The notes: generated by a model from the sequence alone, not told the origin. DNA of 39,002 nt from JAWXVE01 sp044425575 (GCA_044425575.1 JAWXVE010000015.1:1-39002), one strand, 5' to 3'; counted from the stretch's first letter, positions 7,357-15,983 are shown. Numbers and translations: made by a program.

Positions 7357-8772
7357 ATGAAGATACGAATGATTGAACCAGCCAATCCGCCTTATAGGCC
7401 AACTTTTAAGAATCGCTACATTTATAATCATGCCATACGAACGCCATCTCAAGGAGCGATGACACTCGCCACGATTATAAATGGTGTGGTAGATGATGTG
7501 AAGATGTATAGTGAATCTATATCAGAGATTGTATGGTCAGATATATTAGATGCCCATATTGTATTTCTTTCGATCTTTACCTTCAATGCCAATCGGGGAT
7601 ATGAATTAGCAGATTATATTAAGGAGCATAGCAATGCCATTGTCGTAATTGGTGGTCTTCATGCAACCTTGAATGATGCAGAAGCAAGTAAACATTGTGA
7701 TTATGTACTAGTAGGAGAAGGGGATGAAACCATCTTATTACTGATTGATGCCATTTCAAAGAAATCGACCATTGACTTTCTGGGTGTTACCTATGAACAA
7801 GATGGAACCTTAATTCGTACAGGGAGTCCCGGTGCACCGGCTAATATTGATGTAGTACCCAATCGCCATCTGGTACATAACTTTAAGAAAATGACCAAGT
7901 ACAATACCATATGGCCTCAAGTTCATGCTTCTAGAGGGTGTCCCCACAACTGTGATTATTGCGCACTTGTTGCAGCGTTTGGCAGAACTGTAGCAGTACG
8001 AAGTCCAGAGAATGTAATGGAAGATATACGTCAAGCCATTGATTTCTTCCAAACAGGAAATAAGCGACTAGTGAAGTTGCTTTGGATTACAGACGACAAC
8101 TTTTTTGCCAATCGAGAATGGGCAATAGAGGTGCTAAAACGCATAATTAAAGAGGGGATAGATTATCACTTTACCATTCAAGCTCGCTACGAAGTAGGTT
8201 TTGATGATGAAATGCTTGCCTTGTTAAAGGAAGCAGGATTCACGGAGTTAGCTCTTGGTGTTGAATTCCTGGAAGATGAAGCATTTAAGAAGTATCATAA
8301 GAAGAGCACCTATGGAGAAATATTGCGTGCAGTACAGAATATACAGAAACATGGAATGCGTGCCCGTGGTCTATTTATTGTAGGTGCGGACAACCATACC
8401 AGTGGTGTTGGACGGCGACTAGCTGAATTTGTAATAGAGAATGAGATTAGTGGTGTGCTCATTCAATCTATGTACTTTATACCAGGGACACCAGTGTATG
8501 AACAGAATAAAGACAATCTTATTAGCAATACAGACTGGTCACGTTGCATGGGTAAAGTAGTGCATTATCCTAAGAATCTAACACCAATTGAATTGCAGCA
8601 AGAAATCATCATAGCTAGTAGGATGATCTATTCTAGAAAACGACTTGCTCAGTATATTCTCCATAAACGTGGACAAGAACGTCTGTTATTTATAGGGGAA
8701 TACTTTTGGCAGAAAGAAGTGCGTAAGGAGTTAAAGAAAGACATGAAGTATCTAGAGACAGTGGAAAAGTAA
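7357..8772 (+). CDS. Radical SAM protein with N-terminal B12-binding-like domain
   Basis: A 471-residue enzyme of the group with a Rossmann-like cobalamin-binding-type domain followed by a radical SAM barrel. The N-terminal part shows IVVIGGLHATLNDAEA and DYVLVGEGDETILLL, typical of that domain; the DxHxxG cobalamin-ligand motif is not obvious. The [4Fe-4S] cluster motif CPHNCDYC lies near residue 195, preceded by VHASRG, and the barrel continues with ITDDNFFANREWA and ELALGVEFLEDEA. The C-terminal tail (about residues 400-471) is basic. The substrate is unknown. It interrupts the dnaJ-prmA order seen in Bacillus and seems to have its own promoter. Confidence 0.85.
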   Translation: MKIRMIEPANPPYRPTFKNRYIYNHAIRTPSQGAMTLATIINGVVDDVKMYSESISEIVWSDILDAHIVFLSIFTFNANRGYELADYIKEHSNAIVVIGGLHATLNDAEASKHCDYVLVGEGDETILLLIDAISKKSTIDFLGVTYEQDGTLIRTGSPGAPANIDVVPNRHLVHNFKKMTKYNTIWPQVHASRGCPHNCDYCALVAAFGRTVAVRSPENVMEDIRQAIDFFQTGNKRLVKLLWITDDNFFANREWAIEVLKRIIKEGIDYHFTIQARYEVGFDDEMLALLKEAGFTELALGVEFLEDEAFKKYHKKSTYGEILRAVQNIQKHGMRARGLFIVGADNHTSGVGRRLAEFVIENEISGVLIQSMYFIPGTPVYEQNKDNLISNTDWSRCMGKVVHYPKNLTPIELQQEIIIASRMIYSRKRLAQYILHKRGQERLLFIGEYFWQKEVRKELKKDMKYLETVEK

Positions 8773-8815
8773 GGCTAACAAGAAAATAATCAGTTAGAAA
8801 GAGGGAAAGTAATCT

Positions 8816-9787
8816 ATGAAATGGACAAAGATTCGCATACAAACAACCACAGAAGCAGAAGATGTGATTATTAGCACCCTATACGATATTGGATTGGAGG
8901 GAGCACAAATTGAAGATAATGTACCACTTACGGCTTATGAGAAGGAGAGTATGTTTGTGGATATTCTTCCAGAGAGCGGTGTGGATGATGGAATTGCTTA
9001 TTTAAGCTTCTTTGTGGAACAAGAGGAAGATGGTGTGAGCAACGTAGATGAATTACTCCCTAGAATTGAAGAAGAACTAGAGGAACTACGAGTATTTATG
9101 GACATTGGAACAGGTGCCATAGAAGTTTCGGAGACAGAAGATATTGATTGGATTAATAATTGGAAAGAATTCTTTCATCAATTTTACATTGATGATTTGC
9201 TTGTGATTCCTTCTTGGGAAGAAGTGAAGGAAGAAGACGCAGATAAGAAGATTCTGCATATTGACCCTGGCACAGCCTTTGGTACTGGAATGCATCATAC
9301 GACTCAGCTCTGTATTCGCCAGATTACCAAGTATGTAACACCTAGGACACGATTGCTAGATGTGGGATGTGGAAGTGGAATCTTAGGCATTGTAGCACTG
9401 ATGTACGGGGCTTGCTATGTAATGGGAACAGACCTAGATCCATGTGCCTTAGCGGCCACAAGTGAGAATAAGAAAGCCAATGATATCCACGAGGATGACT
9501 TAGAAGTAATCATTGGGAATTTAATTGATTCCAAGGAAGTGCAAGACCGTGTGGGGGATGAATGTTATGATATGGTGGTAGCCAATATTCTAGCAGATGT
9601 TCTCGTACCGATTACTCCATTAGTGGTTCATCATATGAAGAAGGGTGCCTACTACATTACATCTGGTATTATAGATGATAAGGAAGCCACTGTACGAGAA
9701 GCAGTTGAGGCAGCAGGTCTTGAAGTGGTAGAGGTTACTTATCAAGGTGAGTGGGTTAGTATAACGGCAAGAAAGTGGGAAAAATAG
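8816..9787 (+). CDS. prmA: Ribosomal protein L11 methyltransferase
   Basis: PrmA methylates lysines and the N-terminus of ribosomal protein L11 using SAM. The 323-residue protein has the N-terminal substrate-recognition domain (TKIRIQTTTEAEDVIISTLY), the conserved linker with DIDWINNWKEFFHQFYIDD and PGTAFGTGMHHTTQLC, and the methyltransferase core with SAM motif I DVGCGSGILG near residue 181 and VVANILADVLVPI as the NPPY-like motif IV region. A purine-rich ribosome binding site (AGAAAGAGGG) is upstream. It ends four bases before rsmE, so the two are co-translated, as in B. subtilis (yqeT-yqeU). Confidence 0.97.
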   Translation: MKWTKIRIQTTTEAEDVIISTLYDIGLEGAQIEDNVPLTAYEKESMFVDILPESGVDDGIAYLSFFVEQEEDGVSNVDELLPRIEEELEELRVFMDIGTGAIEVSETEDIDWINNWKEFFHQFYIDDLLVIPSWEEVKEEDADKKILHIDPGTAFGTGMHHTTQLCIRQITKYVTPRTRLLDVGCGSGILGIVALMYGACYVMGTDLDPCALAATSENKKANDIHEDDLEVIIGNLIDSKEVQDRVGDECYDMVVANILADVLVPITPLVVHHMKKGAYYITSGIIDDKEATVREAVEAAGLEVVEVTYQGEWVSITARKWEK

Positions 9788-9790
9788 AAG

Positions 9791-10546
9791 ATGCATCATT
9801 TTATTGTCACACAAGAACAAGTAAACCAAGAGCAGAGAGAGATTGTTATTACGGGCACAGATTATCACCATATGAAGCAAGTGCTGCGTATGAAAATAGG
9901 AGAAGAGCTTACCATCAGTGCTTGTGATGGTAAGGTGGAGTACGCAGGTGAGGTAAAGGAATACTTAGAAGACCAAGCTCTTATAACCATTTGTTATGTA
10001 CAAGAGAATCAGGTGGAATTGCCTTGTAAGGTGTATCTCTTTCAAGGATTGCCCAAGTCCGATAAGATGGAATGGATTATTCAAAAAGCCGTGGAACTTG
10101 GTGCTTATGAAGTGATTCCTGTGGCAACGAAACGTTCCATTGTAAAGTTAGACCCCAAGAAAGCAAAGGCGAAAGTGCAAAGGTGGCAGACCATTGCAAC
10201 GGCAGCAGCCAAGCAAAGTAAGCGAGGGGTGATTCCAGTTGTAGGGGAAGTTATTTCTTTTGCAAAAGCCATAGAACGAGCGAAACAAATGGATGTGAAG
10301 TTAATTCCCTACGAACTTGCTACAGATAATTGTGTAACAAGAGAGTGTATGGAAGCTATCCAGTCAGGGGAATCCATTGGCATTTTTATTGGTCCAGAGG
10401 GCGGTTTCTCAGAGGAAGAAATTGCACTTGCAATGGAGTGTGGGCTAACTCCTATTACTTTAGGAAAGCGAATCTTACGAACAGAGACGGCTGGAATGAC
10501 AGTTCTGTCATTTATTATGTACCAATTAGAAATTAAAGGGTGTTAA
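9791..10546 (+). CDS. rsmE: 16S rRNA (uracil-1498-N3)-methyltransferase RsmE
   Basis: RsmE methylates U1498 of 16S rRNA in the 30S decoding region. The 251-residue protein starts MHHFIVTQEQ and has the PUA-like N-terminal domain (DYHHMKQVLRMKIGEELTISACDG) and the SPOUT-fold C-terminal domain with the knot motifs IGIFIGPEGGFSEEEI and TPITLGKRILRTETAGM. Length and motif order match the family. It directly follows prmA. Confidence 0.97.
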   Translation: MHHFIVTQEQVNQEQREIVITGTDYHHMKQVLRMKIGEELTISACDGKVEYAGEVKEYLEDQALITICYVQENQVELPCKVYLFQGLPKSDKMEWIIQKAVELGAYEVIPVATKRSIVKLDPKKAKAKVQRWQTIATAAAKQSKRGVIPVVGEVISFAKAIERAKQMDVKLIPYELATDNCVTRECMEAIQSGESIGIFIGPEGGFSEEEIALAMECGLTPITLGKRILRTETAGMTVLSFIMYQLEIKGC

Positions 10547-10558
10547 TCCTAGAGACCG

Positions 10559-10587
10559 TGTACATCTTACAAGAATTTACATATAAT
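10559..10587 (+). promoter_or_regulatory. Possible promoter for the nifS-thiI pair
   Basis: TGTACA (10559-10564), 17-base spacer, perfect TATAAT (10582-10587). The 137-base gap between rsmE and the desulfurase gene also supports a separate start of transcription. Confidence 0.45.
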
Positions 10588-10683
10588 AATAGAAAGATAT
10601 CAGGATCAAAATACCTTTTGACTCTAACATCATAGAAACACAATAGAAGAAATAGACGGACTTTAGAAAGGGACGATATTAAT

Positions 10684-11838
10684 ATGGAAGCATATTTAGA
10701 TAATTCAGCAACTACAAAATGCTATGACAGTGTAGCAACTGTTATGACAAAAGTGTTGTGTGAAGATTATGGCAATCCTTCCAGTTTGCATACAAAAGGT
10801 CTAATAGCCGAGCGCTATGTAAAGCAAGGAAGAACTTTAATTGCCAAAAGTTTAAAGGCAAAAGAAAAGGAAATCCTCTATACATCGGGAGGTACGGAAT
10901 CCAATAATCTAGCCATTATAGGGGCGGCTTATGGGAATTGTCGAATGGGAAGGCACTTAATTACCACCCAAGTGGAGCATCCAGCTACCATGGAGACTAT
11001 GAAATATCTAGAAGAAGAAGGGTTTTGCGTAACGTATCTACCCGTAGATGCATGTGGTGTGATTCGTCTGAAAGATTTAGAACGTGCCATTACGAAAGAG
11101 ACTATTCTAGTTTCGATTATGTATGTGAACAATGAAATGGGGGCAGTGCAACCAATTGAAGAAGTAGGTGCTTTGCTCCATGAGAAGAGGAAAGGCGCCC
11201 TACTCCATGTGGATGCCATTCAAGCATATGGTAAATATGGAATCTATCCAGCTAGAAGCAATATTGATCTTATGTCCGTAAGTGGGCACAAGATTCATGG
11301 ACCTAAGGGTGTGGGTTTCTTATATGTTAGAGAAGGAGTTAGGCTTCGTCCTATTTCTTATGGGGGCGGTCAGCAGAAGGGGATGCGTTCGGGAACGGAA
11401 AATGTACCAGGTATTGCAGGGCTAGCAGAAGCCATACGAATTAGCCAAGAAGACTGGCGAGAGGCAGTGACTCGCATGAGAGGATACAAGGAAATGTTAA
11501 TCTGTGGATTAGATGAAATGGAAGGTGTTACCATTCATGGCCATAGAGGAGAAGACAGTGCACCGCATATTGTCAGTGCTGCATTTTGCGGAGTGCGAAG
11601 TGAAGTGTTACTCCATGCATTAGAAGAACGTGGAATCTATGTGTCAGCAGGTAGTGCTTGCGCATCAAACCATCCCACACCTTCGAAAACCTTGCAAGCT
11701 ATGGGAGTATCCAAGGAACTTTTAGAATCTACCATTCGCTTTAGTCTCTCAGCTTTTACAACAGAAGAGGAAATAAGCTATACATTGGGCGTATTATGTG
11801 ATATGATACCAATGCTTCGTAAGTATACGAGACAGTAG
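10684..11838 (+). CDS. Cysteine desulfurase (NifS/IscS class V aminotransferase)
   Basis: A PLP enzyme that removes sulfur from cysteine as a protein-bound persulfide. The 384 residues show LDNSATTKC at the N-terminus, the PLP-lysine region SVSGHKIHGPKGVGFLYV (Lys near residue 203), GGGQQKGMRSGTENVPG and the persulfide cysteine in SAGSACASNHPTPSKTLQAM (near residue 326). It stands directly before thiI, a pairing known in Bacillus, where the desulfurase NifZ feeds sulfur to ThiI for 4-thiouridine in tRNA. This context makes a ThiI-dedicated role more likely than general Fe-S assembly. The ATG is preceded by AGAAAGGGACG. Confidence 0.95.
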   Translation: MEAYLDNSATTKCYDSVATVMTKVLCEDYGNPSSLHTKGLIAERYVKQGRTLIAKSLKAKEKEILYTSGGTESNNLAIIGAAYGNCRMGRHLITTQVEHPATMETMKYLEEEGFCVTYLPVDACGVIRLKDLERAITKETILVSIMYVNNEMGAVQPIEEVGALLHEKRKGALLHVDAIQAYGKYGIYPARSNIDLMSVSGHKIHGPKGVGFLYVREGVRLRPISYGGGQQKGMRSGTENVPGIAGLAEAIRISQEDWREAVTRMRGYKEMLICGLDEMEGVTIHGHRGEDSAPHIVSAAFCGVRSEVLLHALEERGIYVSAGSACASNHPTPSKTLQAMGVSKELLESTIRFSLSAFTTEEEISYTLGVLCDMIPMLRKYTRQ

Positions 11839-11862
11839 AATGAAAGGTACGGTTAGAATAAG

Positions 11863-13059
11863 ATGTACAAAGCTTTTTTGATAAAATATGCAGAAATTGG
11901 AATTAAAGGAAAGAATCGTTTCTACTTTGAAGATGCTTTAGTAAAGCAAATTCGCTTTGCTTTAGGTAGAGGTGAAGGGAAATTTCAAGTGCATAAAACA
12001 CAAGGACGTATTTACGTGGAAGTATTAAGTGAATACGATTATGAAGAAACAGTGGCTAATTTGCAGACTGTTTTTGGAATCGCAGGAATCTGTCCTGTGG
12101 TTCATGTAATGGATGAAGGATTTGAACAATTACAGGAGGATGTAATCTCCTATGTGAATAATATTTACCCAGATAAGAAATTCACCTTTAAGGTGGAGTC
12201 TAGGCGTGCACGAAAGAATTATCCCCTTGAGTCCATGGAGATTAATGCAAAGCTTGGTGAGACATTATTGAATGCATTTCCTGAGATGAAAGTAAATGTG
12301 CATACGCCAGATTTGGTACTTCATGTGGAGGTTCGAGAGAAAATCTATCTCTATTCCCTTGTTATTCCTGGAGCAGGTGGTATGCCAGTGGGAACAAATG
12401 GCAAGGCAATGTTGCTCTTATCAGGTGGAATTGATTCTCCGGTAGCGGGTTATATGATTGCCAAAAGAGGTGTACAGATTGATGCAGTTTACTTCCATGC
12501 CCCACCTTATACCAGTGAGCGTGCAAAGGAAAAAGTAGTAGATTTGGCACGATTAATTGCTAAGTATACAGGTCCGATTCGTCTGCATGTGATTAACTTT
12601 ACCGATATTCAGTTGAAAATCTATGAAAAGTGTCCTCATGAAGAATTAACAATTATTATGAGGCGTTATATGATGCGTATAGCAGAAACCATTGCAAATG
12701 ATACGGGTTGCCTTGGGTTGATTACAGGAGAAAGTATTGGTCAAGTAGCATCGCAAACGTTGCAAAGTCTTGCTTCTACTAATGAAGTGTGTACCTTGCC
12801 AGTGTATCGACCACTGATTGGATTTGATAAGCAAGAGATCGTAACCATTTCTGAGAAGATTCATACTTACGAAACTTCTATTCTCCCATATGAAGATTGC
12901 TGTACCATATTTGTGGCAAAGCATCCTGTAACAAAACCGAACCGTAAGGTGATTCGTACTCATGAGAAGATATTAGAAGGGGAGATTGATGCACTAGTGG
13001 AAGTGGCATTAGAAAGTGCGGAAATATTATCAGTGAAACCATCAGATGCATATGTATAG
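11863..13059 (+). CDS. thiI: tRNA 4-thiouridine synthetase ThiI
   Basis: ThiI adenylates U8 of tRNA and transfers sulfur to give 4-thiouridine; it can also supply sulfur for the thiazole of thiamine. The 398-residue protein has the N-terminal ferredoxin-like/THUMP region (KYAEIGIKGKNRFYFE) and the PP-loop SGGIDSPVAGYM near residue 186, followed by FHAPPYTSERAKEKV and GLITGESIGQVASQTLQSL. There is no C-terminal rhodanese domain, as usual in Gram-positives, which fits a direct persulfide donor encoded just upstream. Confidence 0.97.
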   Translation: MYKAFLIKYAEIGIKGKNRFYFEDALVKQIRFALGRGEGKFQVHKTQGRIYVEVLSEYDYEETVANLQTVFGIAGICPVVHVMDEGFEQLQEDVISYVNNIYPDKKFTFKVESRRARKNYPLESMEINAKLGETLLNAFPEMKVNVHTPDLVLHVEVREKIYLYSLVIPGAGGMPVGTNGKAMLLLSGGIDSPVAGYMIAKRGVQIDAVYFHAPPYTSERAKEKVVDLARLIAKYTGPIRLHVINFTDIQLKIYEKCPHEELTIIMRRYMMRIAETIANDTGCLGLITGESIGQVASQTLQSLASTNEVCTLPVYRPLIGFDKQEIVTISEKIHTYETSILPYEDCCTIFVAKHPVTKPNRKVIRTHEKILEGEIDALVEVALESAEILSVKPSDAYV

Positions 13060-13078
13060 ATGCTAGAATCTGCAAATA

Positions 13079-13110
13079 AAAAAGCAGACCATACAGTCTG
13101 CTTTTTAATT
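13079..13110. terminator. Bidirectional intrinsic terminator between thiI and the HPr-like gene
   Basis: A perfect 11-base inverted repeat, AAAAAGCAGAC (13079-13089) and GTCTGCTTTTT (13096-13106), with a six-base loop. A and T runs on both sides allow it to end both convergent transcripts. Confidence 0.9.
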
Positions 13111-13128
13111 TAGAATGACAATATGATA

Positions 13129-13362
13129 TTAGTCAATAATGTATGGCTTAAGAACGTTTAATACACTTTCTGCATCACCATCAGCGTGAATGTTTAAGTC
13201 AATTGGTTTCGATAAATCTAAACTAAAGATACCCATAATTGATTTTGCATCAATGACATATCTTCCAGATACTAAATCAAAATCATAATCAAATTTAGTA
13301 ATATCGTTTACAAAAGATTTTACCTTGTCAATTGAGTTTAACGAAATTTGAACAGTTTTCAT
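13129..13362 (-). CDS. HPr-like protein lacking the phosphocarrier histidine
   Basis: A 77-residue protein with the pattern of HPr, the PTS phosphocarrier. The second half is clear: YVIDAKSIMGIFSLDLSK, then DLNIHADGDAESVLNVLKPYI. The serine of AKSIMG (residue 41) corresponds to the regulatory Ser46 of HPr. The active-site region, which in HPr reads like G-x-H-A-R-P, is replaced by LNSIDKVKSFV, so the His15 equivalent is missing. This recalls Crh of B. subtilis, which keeps Ser46 but has lost His15. A regulatory role is therefore more likely than sugar phosphotransfer; this is inference. AAGGAGG lies upstream on the - strand. It is transcribed against its neighbours. Confidence 0.8.
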   Translation of the reverse strand: MKTVQISLNSIDKVKSFVNDITKFDYDFDLVSGRYVIDAKSIMGIFSLDLSKPIDLNIHADGDAESVLNVLKPYIID

Positions 13363-13379
13363 TGCTCTACCTCCTTAAT

Positions 13380-13437
13380 ATTAGTATGTAACATTACCAT
13401 GTAACGTAATTGATATAACTGCTACTCCCATACTAAT
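13380..13437. promoter_or_regulatory. Inverted and direct repeats in the divergent HPr-like/mtaB gap
   Basis: A perfect nine-base inverted repeat, ATTAGTATG (13380-13388) and CATACTAAT (13429-13437), flanks two direct copies of ATGTAAC (13386-13392 and 13399-13405). It lies just upstream of the HPr-like gene on its strand and may be an operator; there is no recognised consensus. Confidence 0.35.
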
Positions 13438-13506
13438 GGTAAACGAGGGAAAAGTCAATATGTAATGAAAGAAAATTAAAGTTTCGTTATAATAGTGAGG
13501 AATTAC

Positions 13507-14850
13507 ATGAATAATAGGAAAAGTGTTGCATTACATAATCTTGGGTGCAAAGTGAATTCATATGAGCTAGATGTGCTTCAACAAATGTTACAAGAAAATG
13601 GATATGCCATTGTATCATTTGATGAGATAGCCGATATTTATCTTGTGAATACGTGTAGTGTAACGAATATAGCAGACCGCAAGAGCAGACAAATGCTTCA
13701 TAAGGCAAAAAAGCGAAATCCCCAAGCGATTGTGGTTGCTATGGGTTGTTATGTACAAATGAATGAAGAGGAAAGTCTGCAAGATGAAATGATTGATCTT
13801 TTAATTGGGAACAATAAGAAGAAAGATGCTCTTTCCATCATTGAACAATATTGCATCATGCGTGAACAAGAAGAGGTAACTAAGACCTTGAATCATACTA
13901 CGATTATTAACATGGATGAACCCATGGAGTATGAGGAAATGAAGCGTAAACAAACAGGGAGCAATCTACGTGCTAATGTAAAGATACAAGATGGTTGTAA
14001 TCAATTCTGCACGTATTGTATTATTCCTTATGCTAGAGGGCGTGTGCGCAGTAGAAAGATAGAAGATATTCTAGAAGAAGTGAAACAACTTGTTCAGAAT
14101 GGTTATCAAGAGGTGGTATTAACAGGAATTCACATTAGTTCTTATGGGATTGACTTAGAAGCAGATATCGCGCTATTTAATGTTATTGAAATGATTCACC
14201 AAATAGAAGGGCTAGAGAGGATTCGCATTGGTTCGTTGGAACCAAGAATCATAACAGAGTCATTTGTTCGGGGGATTCGTAAATTGCATAAGGTGTGCCC
14301 TCATTTTCACCTTTCCCTTCAAAGTGGCAGTGATTCGGTTTTGAAACGAATGAATAGGCGTTATACATCGGGGGAATACTATGAGAAAGTGAAACTGCTT
14401 CGAAAGTATCTTTCGTATCCTGCCATTACCACAGATCTTATAGTAGGATTTCCTGGAGAGACCAAGGAAGAGTATGAAGAAACGATTCGTTTTGTAGAAG
14501 AAGTGAAATTTGCAGAAGTGCATGTTTTCAAATATTCCAAACGGAAAGGCACTAAGGCAGCTGTTATGCCAGAACAAGTAGCAGATCAAGTGAAAGCCTT
14601 GCGTAGTGAAACGTTAATTGCACTCACCAAGCAACAGGCAAGGTCGTATGAACAGGGATGGATTGGACAAGAAGTGTGGGTATTATGGGAAGAAGTCAAA
14701 GTTATAGAGGATAAGGAATATAAAGTAGGGTATACAAAAGAGTATTGTAAAGTGGCTATTCCTCATGATAATAATGGAATCAACCAAATCGATCACGGCG
14801 TGGTGAAGGGGCACTTAACAGAGGGAATTATGGAATTGTACAAGAATTGA
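13507..14850 (+). CDS. mtaB: tRNA (N6-threonylcarbamoyl-A37) methylthiotransferase MtaB
   Basis: MtaB converts t6A37 to ms2t6A in ANN-decoding tRNAs using two Fe-S clusters and SAM. The N-terminal UPF0004 domain has the three cysteines for the auxiliary cluster (NLGCKVNSYE, NTCSVTNIADRKSR, AMGCYVQM); the radical SAM motif is CNQFCTYCIIPYARG; the C-terminal TRAM-like region follows about residue 380. The ATG at 13507 is chosen over the GTG at 13495 because TGAGG lies just before it. A TATAAT at 13488-13493 would give a very short leader. The gene completes the Bacillus-like order hrcA-...-prmA-rsmE-mtaB (yqeV). Confidence 0.96.
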   Translation: MNNRKSVALHNLGCKVNSYELDVLQQMLQENGYAIVSFDEIADIYLVNTCSVTNIADRKSRQMLHKAKKRNPQAIVVAMGCYVQMNEEESLQDEMIDLLIGNNKKKDALSIIEQYCIMREQEEVTKTLNHTTIINMDEPMEYEEMKRKQTGSNLRANVKIQDGCNQFCTYCIIPYARGRVRSRKIEDILEEVKQLVQNGYQEVVLTGIHISSYGIDLEADIALFNVIEMIHQIEGLERIRIGSLEPRIITESFVRGIRKLHKVCPHFHLSLQSGSDSVLKRMNRRYTSGEYYEKVKLLRKYLSYPAITTDLIVGFPGETKEEYEETIRFVEEVKFAEVHVFKYSKRKGTKAAVMPEQVADQVKALRSETLIALTKQQARSYEQGWIGQEVWVLWEEVKVIEDKEYKVGYTKEYCKVAIPHDNNGINQIDHGVVKGHLTEGIMELYKN

Positions 14851-14879
14851 TTGTGTTTTTTGGATAAATGGAGTATGAT
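14851..14879 (+). promoter_or_regulatory. Possible promoter of the ireB-ruvX-DUF1292 unit
   Basis: TTGTGT (14851-14856), 17-base spacer, TATGAT (14874-14879), starting at the base after the mtaB stop codon. Confidence 0.45.
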
Positions 14880-14923
14880 ATAAGAGTTACGGTATGACCA
14901 TCATAGAAGAACGGAGAGCTGAG

Positions 14924-15184
14924 ATGCAAAATTTAGATAATACACAATATTTTAAAGTGGAAGCGGAACAAGAGACTGGCGTAGGCGTTGTACTATCTAC
15001 TGTATACGAGGCATTACAAGAAAAAGGATACGATCCGGTGAATCAATTAGTGGGATATATTATGTCAGGAGACCCTACATACATTACTAGTTATAATAGT
15101 GCGAGAAGTCTAATTATGAAGGTGGAGCGCGATGAGCTAGTGGAAGAGATGCTCAAAGAGTATATGAGGAATAGACAGAAATAG
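14924..15184 (+). CDS. ireB: IreB family regulatory phosphoprotein (UPF0297/DUF965)
   Basis: In Enterococcus faecalis IreB is a small protein phosphorylated by the PASTA kinase IreK and dampens cephalosporin resistance. This 86-residue homolog shows the typical NTQYFKVE start and TVYEALQEKGYDPVNQLVGY, IMSGDPTYITSYNSARSLI and RDELVEEMLKEYM. The ATG at 14924 gives the normal family length and has CGGAGAG upstream; the in-frame ATG at 14894 would add ten unlike residues. It heads the conserved Firmicutes cluster ireB-ruvX-DUF1292. Confidence 0.95.
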   Translation: MQNLDNTQYFKVEAEQETGVGVVLSTVYEALQEKGYDPVNQLVGYIMSGDPTYITSYNSARSLIMKVERDELVEEMLKEYMRNRQK

Positions 15185-15211
15185 AAGCGTGAATTAGCGC
15201 GGAGGTAGAAT

Positions 15212-15640
15212 ATGCGAATTATGGGCCTAGACTTTGGCTCTAAGACAGTAGGAGTTGCAATTAGTGATCCTTTGTTCATTACGGCACAGGGAATAGAGAC
15301 AATTCAGAGAAAAGATGAGAATAAATTGCGACAAACATTAGCTCGTATTGAAGCTCTGATCGAAGAATATGAGGTAAGTGAGATTGTATTAGGACATCCT
15401 GTGAATATGAATAATACTTTGGGAGAACGCTCTCAGAAGACGAAGGAATTTCAGGAAAGCCTAGAAAGAAGAACTGGTCTACCTGTAGTATTGTGGGATG
15501 AAAGACTTACCACTGTGGCAGCAGAGAAAGTGATGATAGAGACAGGCGTTAGACGAGAAAATCGTAAGAAGTATGTGGATCAAATTGCAGCCACATTGAT
15601 TTTAGAAGGATATCTTGCATATAAAAAGAATGTGCAATAG
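15212..15640 (+). CDS. ruvX: Holliday junction resolvase-like / pre-16S rRNA nuclease RuvX (YqgF)
   Basis: YqgF proteins have an RNase H fold; they have been described as Holliday junction resolvases and as nucleases maturing the 16S rRNA 5' end. The 142-residue protein begins MRIMGLDFGSKTVGVAISDP with the catalytic Asp near residue 7, continues with IVLGHPVNMNNTLGERS, and ends with WDERLTTVAAEKVM and YVDQIAATLILEGYL holding the other acidic residues. CGGAGG is upstream. It stands between ireB and a DUF1292 gene, its usual place. Confidence 0.95.
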   Translation: MRIMGLDFGSKTVGVAISDPLFITAQGIETIQRKDENKLRQTLARIEALIEEYEVSEIVLGHPVNMNNTLGERSQKTKEFQESLERRTGLPVVLWDERLTTVAAEKVMIETGVRRENRKKYVDQIAATLILEGYLAYKKNVQ

Positions 15641-15651
15641 AACGGAGTAGA

Positions 15652-15912
15652 ATGGAAAAGGTTACCTTTACAATTGATAGTGATGAACCAGTAGAATTTT
15701 ATGTTTTAGAAGAGACAAAATTGAATGGTTTTCAATATATTTTAGTGACTGAATCAGAAGAAGGGGATAGTGACGCACTTATTTTGAAGGATGTTGCTGC
15801 TAGTACAGAACAAGAAAGTGTATATGAAGTTGTATCAGATGATACAGAGTTGCAGGCAATTTCGCAAGTATTTGCAAGTTTGCTAGATGACGTGGAATTT
15901 ACACAGGATTAA
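15652..15912 (+). CDS. DUF1292 protein (YrzB-like)
   Basis: An 86-residue, strongly acidic protein with the DUF1292 pattern: VTFTIDSDEPVEFYVLEETKLNGFQYILVTES, then DALILKDVA and a C-terminal VFASLLDDVEF. The family is found in Firmicutes next to ruvX and ireB; its role is unknown. The gene starts 11 bases after ruvX, so it is in the same operon. Confidence 0.9.
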   Translation: MEKVTFTIDSDEPVEFYVLEETKLNGFQYILVTESEEGDSDALILKDVAASTEQESVYEVVSDDTELQAISQVFASLLDDVEFTQD

Positions 15913-15983
15913 GTAGGTACACGAACAAGTAAATCAAGTAGCGAAGGAAACGCTACGCAACTAGAAAAGAAGAGGAAAAATTT

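Noticed and set aside
14260..14589. 109-codon - strand open frame within mtaB
   Set aside because: It lies fully inside the conserved radical SAM gene and has no recognisable domain.
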